The position numbers and the translations under genes are program-made. Positions 8,154-15,762 of a stretch of DNA of 64,000 bases are shown piece after piece. Each line of letters starts with the position of its first letter. Position 1 is the stretch's first letter. The DNA comes from Oscillospiraceae bacterium (lineage in GTDB: Bacteria > Bacillota > Clostridia > Oscillospirales > Oscillospiraceae). Under the pieces are notes generated by a model. That model saw only the letters and a program-made list of their open reading frames with translations, ran no database searches and had not been told where the DNA came from. The stretch is from the NCBI GenBank assembly GCA_902798545.1, contig CADBWQ010000004.1, positions 48,129 to 112,128 on the forward strand, given 5' to 3'.

Positions 8154-10919
8154 ATGTCTGTTCTGACAGCTCTCTATACTTTGTTGATCCGTCCCCTGGA
8201 GCTGGGATTTGAAGTTGTTTATGTGGTTGTCAACCGTGTCATCAACAATCCCGGTCTTTCCATCATCGCCCTCAGCCTTGCAATGAACTTTCTGGTACTT
8301 CCTCTTTATCGCAGGGCCGATGCGATGCAAGAGGAAGAACGCGCGCTGGAAGCCGGAATGGAAAAATGGGTTACTCATATTCGCAGGACCTTTACCGGTG
8401 ACAAACGGTTCATGATTCTTCAGGAGTATTATCGCCAGAATCATTATAAACCGACATATGCCTTGAGGGGTTCCTTCTCCCTTCTTCTCGAGATCCCTTT
8501 CTTCATTGCTGCTTACCGTTTTCTTTCCGGCCTGGAGCTTCTACATGGAGTATCCTTCGGCCCCATCATAGATTTGGGTGCCCCGGATGCTCTGATCTGT
8601 ATCGGTGAATTACGGGTCAATCTGCTGCCCATTCTGATGACCCTGATCAATGTTGTTTCCGGTGCAGTCTATACCAAAGGGATGCCTCTGAAATCGAAGG
8701 TGCAGTTGTACGCAATGGCACTGGTCTTTCTGGTTTTTCTGTATTCTTCTCCTTCCGGTCTGGTATTCTACTGGACATTGAACAATATTTTTTCGCTGGT
8801 CAAGAACCTGTTTTATAAGCTGCGAAACCCTCGGGCGGTTCTCTATGTTCTTGCCTCTGCTTTCGGGTTAGGGCTGATCGCTGTTTTCGGCTTTCTCTAT
8901 CCCGTTAAACTGAAACCGAAACTGTTCTTTGTAGCTCTCGGAGGTATGCTGCAGCTTCCTCTTCTGCTGCGGTTGATCCCCTTTCACTTCAGCTTTGCTG
9001 GTCGTCGTATAGATCCCGGTTCTGATAACCGGCTGTTCATCATTTCTGCGCTCATAGATACCGTTCTGGTCGGTGTCATGATTCCTTCGGCGGTGATCTC
9101 TTCCTCTCCGGCAGAGTTTATCAATGATGTCTCTCACTTCTCTTCCCCGTTGTCCTATACCCTCTATTCCGGGCTTATCGCACTGGGAACATTTATGCTC
9201 TGGGCCGGTCTGTTCTATTATCTGATGACACCTCAGAGTCGGTCTATCTTCAGTAAGATCTACTTTTCTCTCTCCTGTGTTTTTCTTTTTGATTATCTGG
9301 TGTATGGAAAAGGTCAGAGTAATCTCTCTGCGACGCTTCAGTATGAGAAACAACCCTGGTTTCCACGAGATCTCCAGCTCCTGAATTTATTTGTTGTCTT
9401 CGTTCTGGTTGCTGTCATCTATTACTGTGCTGTACGTCTTCCCAATCTCACCAGGGTGCTGTCTGTATCAGCGCTCCTTGCAGTCTGCGGAATGAGTGTT
9501 CTGAACATCAGAAATACAACTGTTACTCTCCGTTCTTCTCTTTCATATATCAAAGAACAGTCTGACACTGCTGCGAAAGTGCAGGAAAACGGTCTCATCC
9601 ATCTCAGCAGGAATGGGAAGAATGTTGTCTTTCTGATGCTTGATCGTGCAATGGGCAGTTACACGCCTTTTATTATGGATGAGAAGCCTGAACTGATTGA
9701 GAAATTTGATGGATTTACGGCTTATCATAATACTATTTCCTACGGTCGCATTACGATCTATGGTGCCCCTGCAATGATGGCAGGATATGAATACACTCCT
9801 GCTGCCATCAATGCCCGGTCAGAGGACACGTTTCTGCAGAAGCACAATGAATCCTCTCTTGTCATGCCGGTTCTGTTTGATAGCAATGGTTTTCAGGTAA
9901 CTCTCTGCGATCCCCCGCTCGCTGGTCTTGAGTATGTCCCGAACCTGACCATTTATGATGATTATCCGAACATCAAGACTTATATGATCAACAAGCGTCT
10001 TCAACTTGTTGATAACGATATCTCTGATTTTACGGAGCCAATCCGAAAACGTAATTTTTTCTTTTTCGGTCTGACGAAAGTTGCTCCTCTGCTCTTCCAG
10101 AGTTCCCTCTATAATGCGGGTTTATATAACGAGGCCATTCCATCTGATTCTCCGGAGCGTATGACAGAGCAGATTCGATCCGGCTTGTCCACGGCCAAAG
10201 GCCTTTCCAAAATGTTTATGAACACCTATTCTGTCATGCACGAACTGAAATCTCTCACGCGAATTGATGACACCAGTGAAAACCACTTTTTCTTTATGTG
10301 CAATGAGATGACCCACGAGGTGAACATGCTCCAAGAGCCGGATTATGTTCCAAGCCTGGTCGTGGACAATACCCCCTTTGACGACGATCTGTCCACACGT
10401 TACAATATCAACGGGCGCCATATGAGGATGACCACACCGGGACAAGTTGCTCATTATGACTCGAATATGTCTGCCATGATTCAGCTAGCAGCATGGTTTG
10501 ATTTTCTCCGTGAAGAGGGCGTCTATGATAATACGCGCATCATTTTGGTGTCGGATCATGGAACAAGTGCCGGGCAGTTTGACGCACTTGAAATTGATGA
10601 TGTGTTCGATGCCCAGGAGGTAGCAGCGCTTCTGATGGTAAAAGATTTTGATGCCACAGGCTTCTCTTTCTCAGAAGAATTTATGACCAACGCGGATGCT
10701 CCTCTCATTGCCATGAAAGATCTGATCGAAAATCCTGTAAACCCCTTCACAGGGAAAGAACTGAATGATGAGGAAAAATACGCCCATGACCAGGAGGTTC
10801 TCCACTGTAAGATTGCCATGCCGGAGTTCAGAGACGGTTTTACCTACCCTGACGGTGACTGGTATTCGGTCCATGGTAATATTTATGAGAAATCCAATTG
10901 GACACACATTGAAAAATAA
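8154..10919 (+). CDS. Fusion of YidC/Oxa1-like domain and LtaS-like (sulfatase-fold) phosphotransferase
   Basis: 921 residues. Residues 1-230 have the YidC/Oxa1 layout: GLSIIALSLAMNFLVLPLY followed by a charged amphipathic hairpin, a hydrophobic hairpin with EIPFFIAAYRFLSG, and SSPSGLVFYWTLNNIFSLVKN, the family's C-terminal signature. Residues 235-450 add about six more membrane segments. Residues 485-921 are an alkaline-phosphatase/sulfatase-fold domain with likely metal ligands D497 (FLMLDRAMG) and D801/H802 (VSDHGT), and T534 (YGRITIYGAP) as candidate nucleophile, arranged as in lipoteichoic acid synthase. The enzyme domain should lie outside the membrane and transfer a phospho-polyol or phospho-amine group. 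The YidC groove arginine appears replaced by N45, so insertase activity is doubtful. No frameshift interrupts the fusion. Confidence 0.85.
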   Translation: MSVLTALYTLLIRPLELGFEVVYVVVNRVINNPGLSIIALSLAMNFLVLPLYRRADAMQEEERALEAGMEKWVTHIRRTFTGDKRFMILQEYYRQNHYKPTYALRGSFSLLLEIPFFIAAYRFLSGLELLHGVSFGPIIDLGAPDALICIGELRVNLLPILMTLINVVSGAVYTKGMPLKSKVQLYAMALVFLVFLYSSPSGLVFYWTLNNIFSLVKNLFYKLRNPRAVLYVLASAFGLGLIAVFGFLYPVKLKPKLFFVALGGMLQLPLLLRLIPFHFSFAGRRIDPGSDNRLFIISALIDTVLVGVMIPSAVISSSPAEFINDVSHFSSPLSYTLYSGLIALGTFMLWAGLFYYLMTPQSRSIFSKIYFSLSCVFLFDYLVYGKGQSNLSATLQYEKQPWFPRDLQLLNLFVVFVLVAVIYYCAVRLPNLTRVLSVSALLAVCGMSVLNIRNTTVTLRSSLSYIKEQSDTAAKVQENGLIHLSRNGKNVVFLMLDRAMGSYTPFIMDEKPELIEKFDGFTAYHNTISYGRITIYGAPAMMAGYEYTPAAINARSEDTFLQKHNESSLVMPVLFDSNGFQVTLCDPPLAGLEYVPNLTIYDDYPNIKTYMINKRLQLVDNDISDFTEPIRKRNFFFFGLTKVAPLLFQSSLYNAGLYNEAIPSDSPERMTEQIRSGLSTAKGLSKMFMNTYSVMHELKSLTRIDDTSENHFFFMCNEMTHEVNMLQEPDYVPSLVVDNTPFDDDLSTRYNINGRHMRMTTPGQVAHYDSNMSAMIQLAAWFDFLREEGVYDNTRIILVSDHGTSAGQFDALEIDDVFDAQEVAALLMVKDFDATGFSFSEEFMTNADAPLIAMKDLIENPVNPFTGKELNDEEKYAHDQEVLHCKIAMPEFRDGFTYPDGDWYSVHGNIYEKSNWTHIEK

Positions 10920-10941
10920 CTGATACTTTGGAGGAATGACT

Positions 10942-11838
10942 GTGTCTCTGACAAGAAAGCAATTTGACATTCTGGAAAAGCTGATTGACGAAGAAAAGCC
11001 TCTGTCACAGCGTCAGCTCGAAGAGTCTACGCCTTATTCTCTGGGAACCGTAAACCGCACAATCAGAGAACTGACAGAAATGGGATACTTACGTTCCGGT
11101 CAGATTACCAAAGCAGGTTTGGATTCTCTTGAGCCATATCGGGTAAAACGAGCAATCATCGTTGCGGCTGGCTTCGGCTCCAGAATGGTACCCCTGACTT
11201 TTAACACACCAAAACCACTGGTTCGTGTCCACGGCGTCCGGATTATTGACGGCCTGATTGACTCCTGCCTGGAAGCGGGGATCACCGAGATCTATATTGT
11301 CCGCGGTTATCTGGCCGAACAGTTTGATCAGCTGCTTTATAAATATCCTATGCTGAAGTTTCTGGAGAATCCGATCTATAATGAGGCCAATAACATCAGT
11401 TCTGTGATGGTTGCCCGTTACCTGCTCTCCAATTCCTATGTCTTTGAGGCAGATCTTCTCATTACAAATCATGACCTGATAAAGCGATATCATTACTGCT
11501 CCAATTTCCTTGGAATAAAAGTCTCCCGGACAGATGACTGGTGCGTCCGTGTCAAAGATGGGGTCATTCTTGAAGAGAAAGTTGGCGGTGAGGGAGAAGA
11601 TATCTGGCAGCTGGTTGGTATTTCTTACTGGAGTGAAGCCGACGGGCACAGACTGGCTCAGGATATTCAGGATGTTTATCAGTCTCCCGGAGGCAAAGAG
11701 CGCTACTGGGAACAGGTCCCGCTGGTCTATAAGCAGGAACATTATAGCGTAGAAATACGGAACTGCCTGCAGGAGGATATCATTGAAATTGATACGTTTA
11801 ATGAACTGAAAGCGATCGACCGAACCTACGATGTATAA
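10942..11838 (+). CDS. HTH-fused LicC-like nucleotidyltransferase (phosphocholine/aminoethylphosphonate cytidylyltransferase type)
   Basis: 298 residues from GTG 10942; GGAGG lies seven bases before it, whereas the ATG six bases earlier would be only one base from that site. Residues 1-65 are a winged helix-turn-helix (SQRQLEESTPYSLGTVNRTIREL). The rest is a sugar-nucleotidyltransferase fold: AIIVAAGFGSRMVPLTFNTPKPL binds the nucleotide, and NPIYNEANNISSVMVARYLL with VGISYWSEADGHRL and the final IIEIDTFNELKAID match LicC/PntC enzymes that form CDP-choline or CMP-aminoethylphosphonate. It may activate a small phosphorylated head group for attachment to the polymer. The HTH fusion suggests control by substrate or DNA binding. 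Whether choline, ethanolamine or a phosphonate is used cannot be decided here. Confidence 0.85.
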   Translation: MSLTRKQFDILEKLIDEEKPLSQRQLEESTPYSLGTVNRTIRELTEMGYLRSGQITKAGLDSLEPYRVKRAIIVAAGFGSRMVPLTFNTPKPLVRVHGVRIIDGLIDSCLEAGITEIYIVRGYLAEQFDQLLYKYPMLKFLENPIYNEANNISSVMVARYLLSNSYVFEADLLITNHDLIKRYHYCSNFLGIKVSRTDDWCVRVKDGVILEEKVGGEGEDIWQLVGISYWSEADGHRLAQDIQDVYQSPGGKERYWEQVPLVYKQEHYSVEIRNCLQEDIIEIDTFNELKAIDRTYDV

Positions 11839-11917
11839 GCCCGTAGCGGTCGTTCCATTATGTTCTGTTAATTTTCATTTTTGAACATTTAAAGATCGAT
11901 ATTCGAGAGTTTCCCTC

Positions 11918-11946
11918 TTGACTTTTGTTCATCAACTAAGTATAAT
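11918..11946 (+). promoter_or_regulatory. Sigma-A promoter of the ABC importer operon
   Basis: TTGACT and TATAAT are separated by exactly 17 bases, and transcription would begin about 35 bases ahead of the binding-protein start codon. The match is nearly consensus, so the promoter should be strong unless repressed. Confidence 0.8.
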
Positions 11947-11965
11947 CTTTTCGTTCCTGAACAAA
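11923..11965. promoter_or_regulatory. Candidate operator: inverted repeat around the -10 box
   Basis: The arms TTTTGTTCA (11923-11931) and TGAACAAA (11958-11965) face each other across the -10 box and the start site of the importer promoter. A further TGAACA lies at 11882-11887. Position and symmetry suit a repressor site; the regulator is unknown, though the HTH domain of the preceding gene product is one candidate. Confidence 0.4.
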
Positions 11966-11989
11966 CTTAAGAATGGAGAATGATGAACG

Positions 11990-13012
11990 ATGAAACACAT
12001 AATGGCTTTTGTACTCTCTGCCCTTTTGCTTATGGCTTCCGGCTTTTCTGCCTTTGCAGAACCGGCTGTTCCTGTTGCACCTGAAAGGACGGCAGAACTG
12101 AACACCGACAGCAATAAAGTTGTGATCTACTCCGGTGCCGAAGAGTATCGCAATGAATATTTTAAGCAGAGACTGTCTGAAGAGTTTCCTGATTATGATA
12201 TTGTCATTGAATACATGCCCACGGGGAATCTGGCTGCCAAATTGGCCGCAGAAGGCACCGATACGGATATGGACATCTTCTATGATCTCGACTTCAGCTA
12301 TGCGGGGTTGGTTGAACAGTACCTCGCAGATGTTTCCGATTACGATCAGTCGATCTATGTTGACGACTGCAAAGTAGCAAGTGGAAAGTACCTGGCCGCT
12401 ACCAGAAACGGTGGGGCAATTATTGTTAATCCTTCGGTCCTGGAAGCAAAAGGTCTCGATCTCCCGACTTCCTATCAGGATCTGTTAAAACCGGAATACA
12501 AAGGCTTGGTTTCCATGCCGGATCCAAAATCATCCGGAACAGGTTATATGTTTGTGAAGAGTCTCGTGAATGTCTGGGGTGAAGAGGAAGCTTTTGATTA
12601 TTTTGAAGCACTCTCTGAGAATATTCTTCAGTTTACTTCATCCGGCTCTGGTCCGGTAAACGCGCTGATACAGGGAGAAGCTGCAATTGGCCTCGGAATG
12701 ACGGCGCAGGCTGTTACTGCGATCAATGAAGGCGCAGAACTGGAGATTCTTTTCTTTGAGGAAGGCTCTCCGTACTCACTTTATGGCTATGCAATGCCGG
12801 AAGGCAAGGAAGTGCGCAAGGCTGTCAAAGATGTTTTTGATTTCTTCTATACAACGCTTGTCCTTGAAGATAAGGCTCTTTTCTATCCTGAGCAGGTCTT
12901 TATCGGACAAACGAATGAGATTGAGAATTATCCGACAGATATCGCATATGCAGACATGAGCAACAATACGACCGCCGAAAAGACAAGACTTTTAGAGAAC
13001 TGGGAATTCTGA
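11990..13012 (+). CDS. ABC importer extracellular solute-binding protein, family 1 (iron/aminoethylphosphonate type)
   Basis: 340 residues, ATG 11990 after GGAG. The first 22 residues form a signal peptide ending FSAFA-EP with no lipobox cysteine, unusual for a monoderm binding protein. The mature part resembles FbpA/PhnS-type proteins: VVIYSGAEEYRNEYFKQRLSEEFP at the N-terminus, YNLAA-like cleft residues NGGAIIVNPSVLE, and SGSGPVNALIQGEAAIGLGMT in the second lobe. These proteins bind ferric iron, thiamine, putrescine-like or phosphonate ligands. The nearby LicC/PntC-type gene makes an amine-phosphonate or phosphocholine ligand an attractive inference. It heads an operon with an ATPase and a fused permease. 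Confidence 0.85.
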   Translation: MKHIMAFVLSALLLMASGFSAFAEPAVPVAPERTAELNTDSNKVVIYSGAEEYRNEYFKQRLSEEFPDYDIVIEYMPTGNLAAKLAAEGTDTDMDIFYDLDFSYAGLVEQYLADVSDYDQSIYVDDCKVASGKYLAATRNGGAIIVNPSVLEAKGLDLPTSYQDLLKPEYKGLVSMPDPKSSGTGYMFVKSLVNVWGEEEAFDYFEALSENILQFTSSGSGPVNALIQGEAAIGLGMTAQAVTAINEGAELEILFFEEGSPYSLYGYAMPEGKEVRKAVKDVFDFFYTTLVLEDKALFYPEQVFIGQTNEIENYPTDIAYADMSNNTTAEKTRLLENWEF

Positions 13013-13029
13013 TTTCTAATAAAGCAATT

Positions 13030-13063
13030 AAAAGGGAGGAAGGTTTTCCTTCCTCCCTTTTTG
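13030..13063 (+). terminator. Attenuating terminator between binding protein and ATPase genes
   Basis: A perfect hairpin with arms AAAAGGGAGGAA and TTCCTCCCTTTT is followed by a short T run. It lies within the operon, so partial termination would give more binding protein than ATPase and permease, as is common for ABC importers. Confidence 0.8.
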
Positions 13064-13101
13064 TAAACCGGTCCACAATCTGAAAAAGGACAGCATCTGA
13101 T

Positions 13102-13887
13102 ATGGATAAAATAATCGTCGAAAACCTTTCAAAAGCCTTTGGTTCATCGGGTGTTCTTCATGATCTCAGTTTCAGTATCCGCGAAGGTGAGTTTCTTTCC
13201 ATTCTAGGTCCATCGGGCTGCGGTAAAACAACCATCCTGAGAATTCTGATTGGCTTGGAATCGCCCGACAGCGGGGCAATATATAAGGACGGCAAGGAAA
13301 TCACCCGCCTTCCGCCTTATCAGAGAAACATGGGAATTGTTTTCCAGAACTATGCGCTCTTTGAAAATATGTCCGTCCTGCAAAATGTGGAATATGCACT
13401 TTTGAAAAGTTCTTCCACCAAGGCGGAGTACAATCCGAGCACCGCACGCTCCAAGGCAAAACTGATGCTTGATATTGTCGGGTTAACCGACCATCTCTCC
13501 AAGAAGCCACGGGAACTTTCCGGCGGCCAGCAGCAGCGTGTAGCAATTGCCCGTACGCTCGCACTGAACCCGGATGTGATTCTGTTTGACGAGCCGATGT
13601 CCGCATTGGATGTTGATACCAGACTCTCTCTCCGCAGCGAGCTGAAGGAGCTTCAGAAGCATTTCGGCACAACCATGGTCTATATCACACATGATCAGGA
13701 AGAGGCCTTTGCGCTTTCCGACCGTATTATGGTGATGGACGCCGGGGTCATTCATCAGCTTGATACACCGCACAATCTGATTCACCACCCTGCTGATGAT
13801 TACGTAAAATGCTTTGTTATCAAGAACATTGACATTAAGATTAACAGCCTGATTCAGTATGCCCAGCGCAGAGAGGAGTTCTTATGA
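13102..13887 (+). CDS. ABC importer ATP-binding protein
   Basis: 261 residues. Walker A GPSGCGKTT lies near residue 36, the Q-loop in NMGIVFQNYALFENM near 80, the signature LSGGQQQR near 140, Walker B VILFDEPMSALD near 160 and the switch histidine in YITHDQEEAFALSDR. It belongs to the FbpC/PotA-like import ATPases; the regulatory C-terminal OB fold of PotA/MalK is absent because the protein ends soon after the ATPase core. It energises the permease whose start codon overlaps its stop by four bases (ATGA), showing coupled translation. Confidence 0.93.
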   Translation: MDKIIVENLSKAFGSSGVLHDLSFSIREGEFLSILGPSGCGKTTILRILIGLESPDSGAIYKDGKEITRLPPYQRNMGIVFQNYALFENMSVLQNVEYALLKSSSTKAEYNPSTARSKAKLMLDIVGLTDHLSKKPRELSGGQQQRVAIARTLALNPDVILFDEPMSALDVDTRLSLRSELKELQKHFGTTMVYITHDQEEAFALSDRIMVMDAGVIHQLDTPHNLIHHPADDYVKCFVIKNIDIKINSLIQYAQRREEFL

Positions 13888-15476
13888 GGTCCGGCGGTCT
13901 CTCAGTGAGAAAATGGTCTCCAGCGGCTTCTTTAAAACTATTGCTTTGCTGTTTCTGGCTCTTTTCCATCATACTCCCTTTATTGCGGATGCTCTCCACT
14001 ATCGCTACTGTGGATGTTGCTTCCGTCATCACCGCCAGAAAGTTTTCCCGAGCTTTTTCTCATTCCATTGCCGCTTCAACCGTTTCTACAATGATTTCGG
14101 TTGTCCTCGCCGGCATTCTCTCCTGGTGCGTCGCCCGTACCAACATCAGACATAAAACGATTTTGAATACGCTCATCACCGTGCCTATGCTCATTCCTTC
14201 CATCTCTCACGGGATGGGACTGATCATCATTCTGGGTGCCAACGGCTGGCTGGCGAGACTCCTGGGGCTGACCGGTGGAATCTATGGCTTCTGGGGAATT
14301 GTTATTGGGTCTGTCATGTACTCCTTCCCTGTTGCCTATCTGATGCTGTATGATGTTCTTCTGTATGAAGATGCCACCCCTTATGAAGCTGCGGATGTAA
14401 TGGGGTTGAAAGCTGCAGACAGGTTTTTTGCCATTACTTTTCCCTATCTACGCAAGCCTCTAATTTCTGTGGTGTTTGCTGCTTTTACGATGATTATTAC
14501 CGACTACGGTGTCCCGCTTATGGTCGGGGGAAAATATACGACACTTCCTGTCATGATGTATCAGGACGTCATCGGCATGTTGGATTTCGGCAAGGGGTCT
14601 GTTATTGGCATGATTCTGTTGATTCCGGCGCTGATTGCCTGTATTCTGGATATGGCAAACAGAGATAAGGGAAATGCAGCTTTTATCGGCAAGCCCTACA
14701 CCCCAAAAGATAATCGGTTGAGAGATACCTGTGCCATTCTGATCATAGGTTTTCTCATAGTTCTGATTTTTCTCCCCATCGGTTCTTTTGCAGTTCTCGG
14801 ATTCATTAACAAGTATCCGATTGATATGACCCTGTCTCTCAGTAATATTACGCAGGCGGTTCACATGGGTGCGTTAAAGTACCTCTGCAATTCCCTCGTA
14901 ATCGCATCGGTTGTCTCTGTCTTTGGAACCGCACTTGCCGTTTTTAACGCGTATATGACTGCACGCAATAAAACGAAAATGAGCTATGTCCTGCACCTTA
15001 TGTCTATCACCTCACTGGCAATTCCAGGCATCGTTCTTGGCCTGTCCTATGTCATGTTCTTCAAAAAATCACCGATTTATGGTACATTTGCCATTTTATT
15101 TCTCGTTAATTCAATGCACTTCTTCGCTTCTCCCTACCTGATGGCTTACAACACCTTTGGTAAAATTAACGAGAATCTGGAAGATGTCGGCTCCACACTC
15201 GGTATTCCTCACTTTCTGATCATCCGTGATGTCCTTCTCCCCCAAGCTGCCGGAACCATTCTGGAAATGGTGAGTTATTTTTTTGTAAACTGTATGATGA
15301 CGATCTCCGCGGTCTCTTTCCTTTCGAATGTAAACACGAAGCCGGTCGCCCTAATGATCACACAGTTTGAAGGCCAGATGCAGCTCGAGTGCGCGGCGTT
15401 CGTTTCTCTGTTGATTCTGGTTGTGAATATTATTATGAAGTATGCAATCTTCCTGATAAAGAAAAAGCTTTCCTGA
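13884..15476 (+). CDS. ABC importer permease, two fused transmembrane halves (FbpB/PhnU-V type)
   Basis: 530 residues, starting at ATG 13884 with GAGGAG close upstream. About twelve membrane segments in two homologous halves each carry a binding-protein-dependent permease loop: YEAADVMGLKAADRFFAITFPYLRKP in the first half (EAA motif) and NLEDVGSTLGIPHFLIIRDVLLPQA in the second. One polypeptide therefore supplies the whole membrane channel, as in the iron and 2-aminoethylphosphonate importers of this family. The substrate is unassigned. Its stop is followed by convergent genes on the other strand, so the locus ends here. Confidence 0.92.
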   Translation: MRSGGLSVRKWSPAASLKLLLCCFWLFSIILPLLRMLSTIATVDVASVITARKFSRAFSHSIAASTVSTMISVVLAGILSWCVARTNIRHKTILNTLITVPMLIPSISHGMGLIIILGANGWLARLLGLTGGIYGFWGIVIGSVMYSFPVAYLMLYDVLLYEDATPYEAADVMGLKAADRFFAITFPYLRKPLISVVFAAFTMIITDYGVPLMVGGKYTTLPVMMYQDVIGMLDFGKGSVIGMILLIPALIACILDMANRDKGNAAFIGKPYTPKDNRLRDTCAILIIGFLIVLIFLPIGSFAVLGFINKYPIDMTLSLSNITQAVHMGALKYLCNSLVIASVVSVFGTALAVFNAYMTARNKTKMSYVLHLMSITSLAIPGIVLGLSYVMFFKKSPIYGTFAILFLVNSMHFFASPYLMAYNTFGKINENLEDVGSTLGIPHFLIIRDVLLPQAAGTILEMVSYFFVNCMMTISAVSFLSNVNTKPVALMITQFEGQMQLECAAFVSLLILVVNIIMKYAIFLIKKKLS

Positions 15477-15558
15477 TTTGATACCAGTTACATTCATTTA
15501 GTCAAGACTTCCGGCTAAGCCAGAAGCCTGATTAAGCCCTGGAAGGGCATTTTACCAG

Positions 15559-15624
15559 CAGCCCCTAAAGAGTGCCCGAAAGGTTTACTAACCTCAGTTT
15601 TTTCGGGCGTCCCTTAAGGGGCTG
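15559..15624. other. Nested inverted repeat in convergent intergenic region
   Basis: Outer arms CAGCCCCTAA and TTAAGGGGCTG, middle arms GCCCGAAA and TTTCGGGC, and an inner hairpin AGGTT-TACT-AACCT form one 66-base stepped stem. On the plus strand the inner hairpin is followed by CAG and six T, so part of it may terminate the importer transcript; the outer stems are not explained by that. The rest of 15477-15762 holds only the terminator of the opposite gene. Confidence 0.6.
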
Positions 15625-15707
15625 TTCATATGCTTCCTTTTTCGTAAGCGGTAAATAGCCGGTACTCTATATCGTGAGTTCTGCTGCTTTTTCTTTGATA
15701 TTGGGTG

Positions 15708-15752
15708 TAAAAAAGGAGCTGCGGCAAAAATTCATTTTGCTACAGCTCCTTC
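15708..15752 (-). terminator. Terminator of the 13-repeat Fn3 gene
   Basis: On the minus strand AAGGAGCTG and CAGCTCCTT flank a 21-base loop that can itself pair partly, and a run of T follows. It lies ten bases beyond the stop codon. Confidence 0.8.
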
Positions 15753-15762
15753 CATAAAGATT

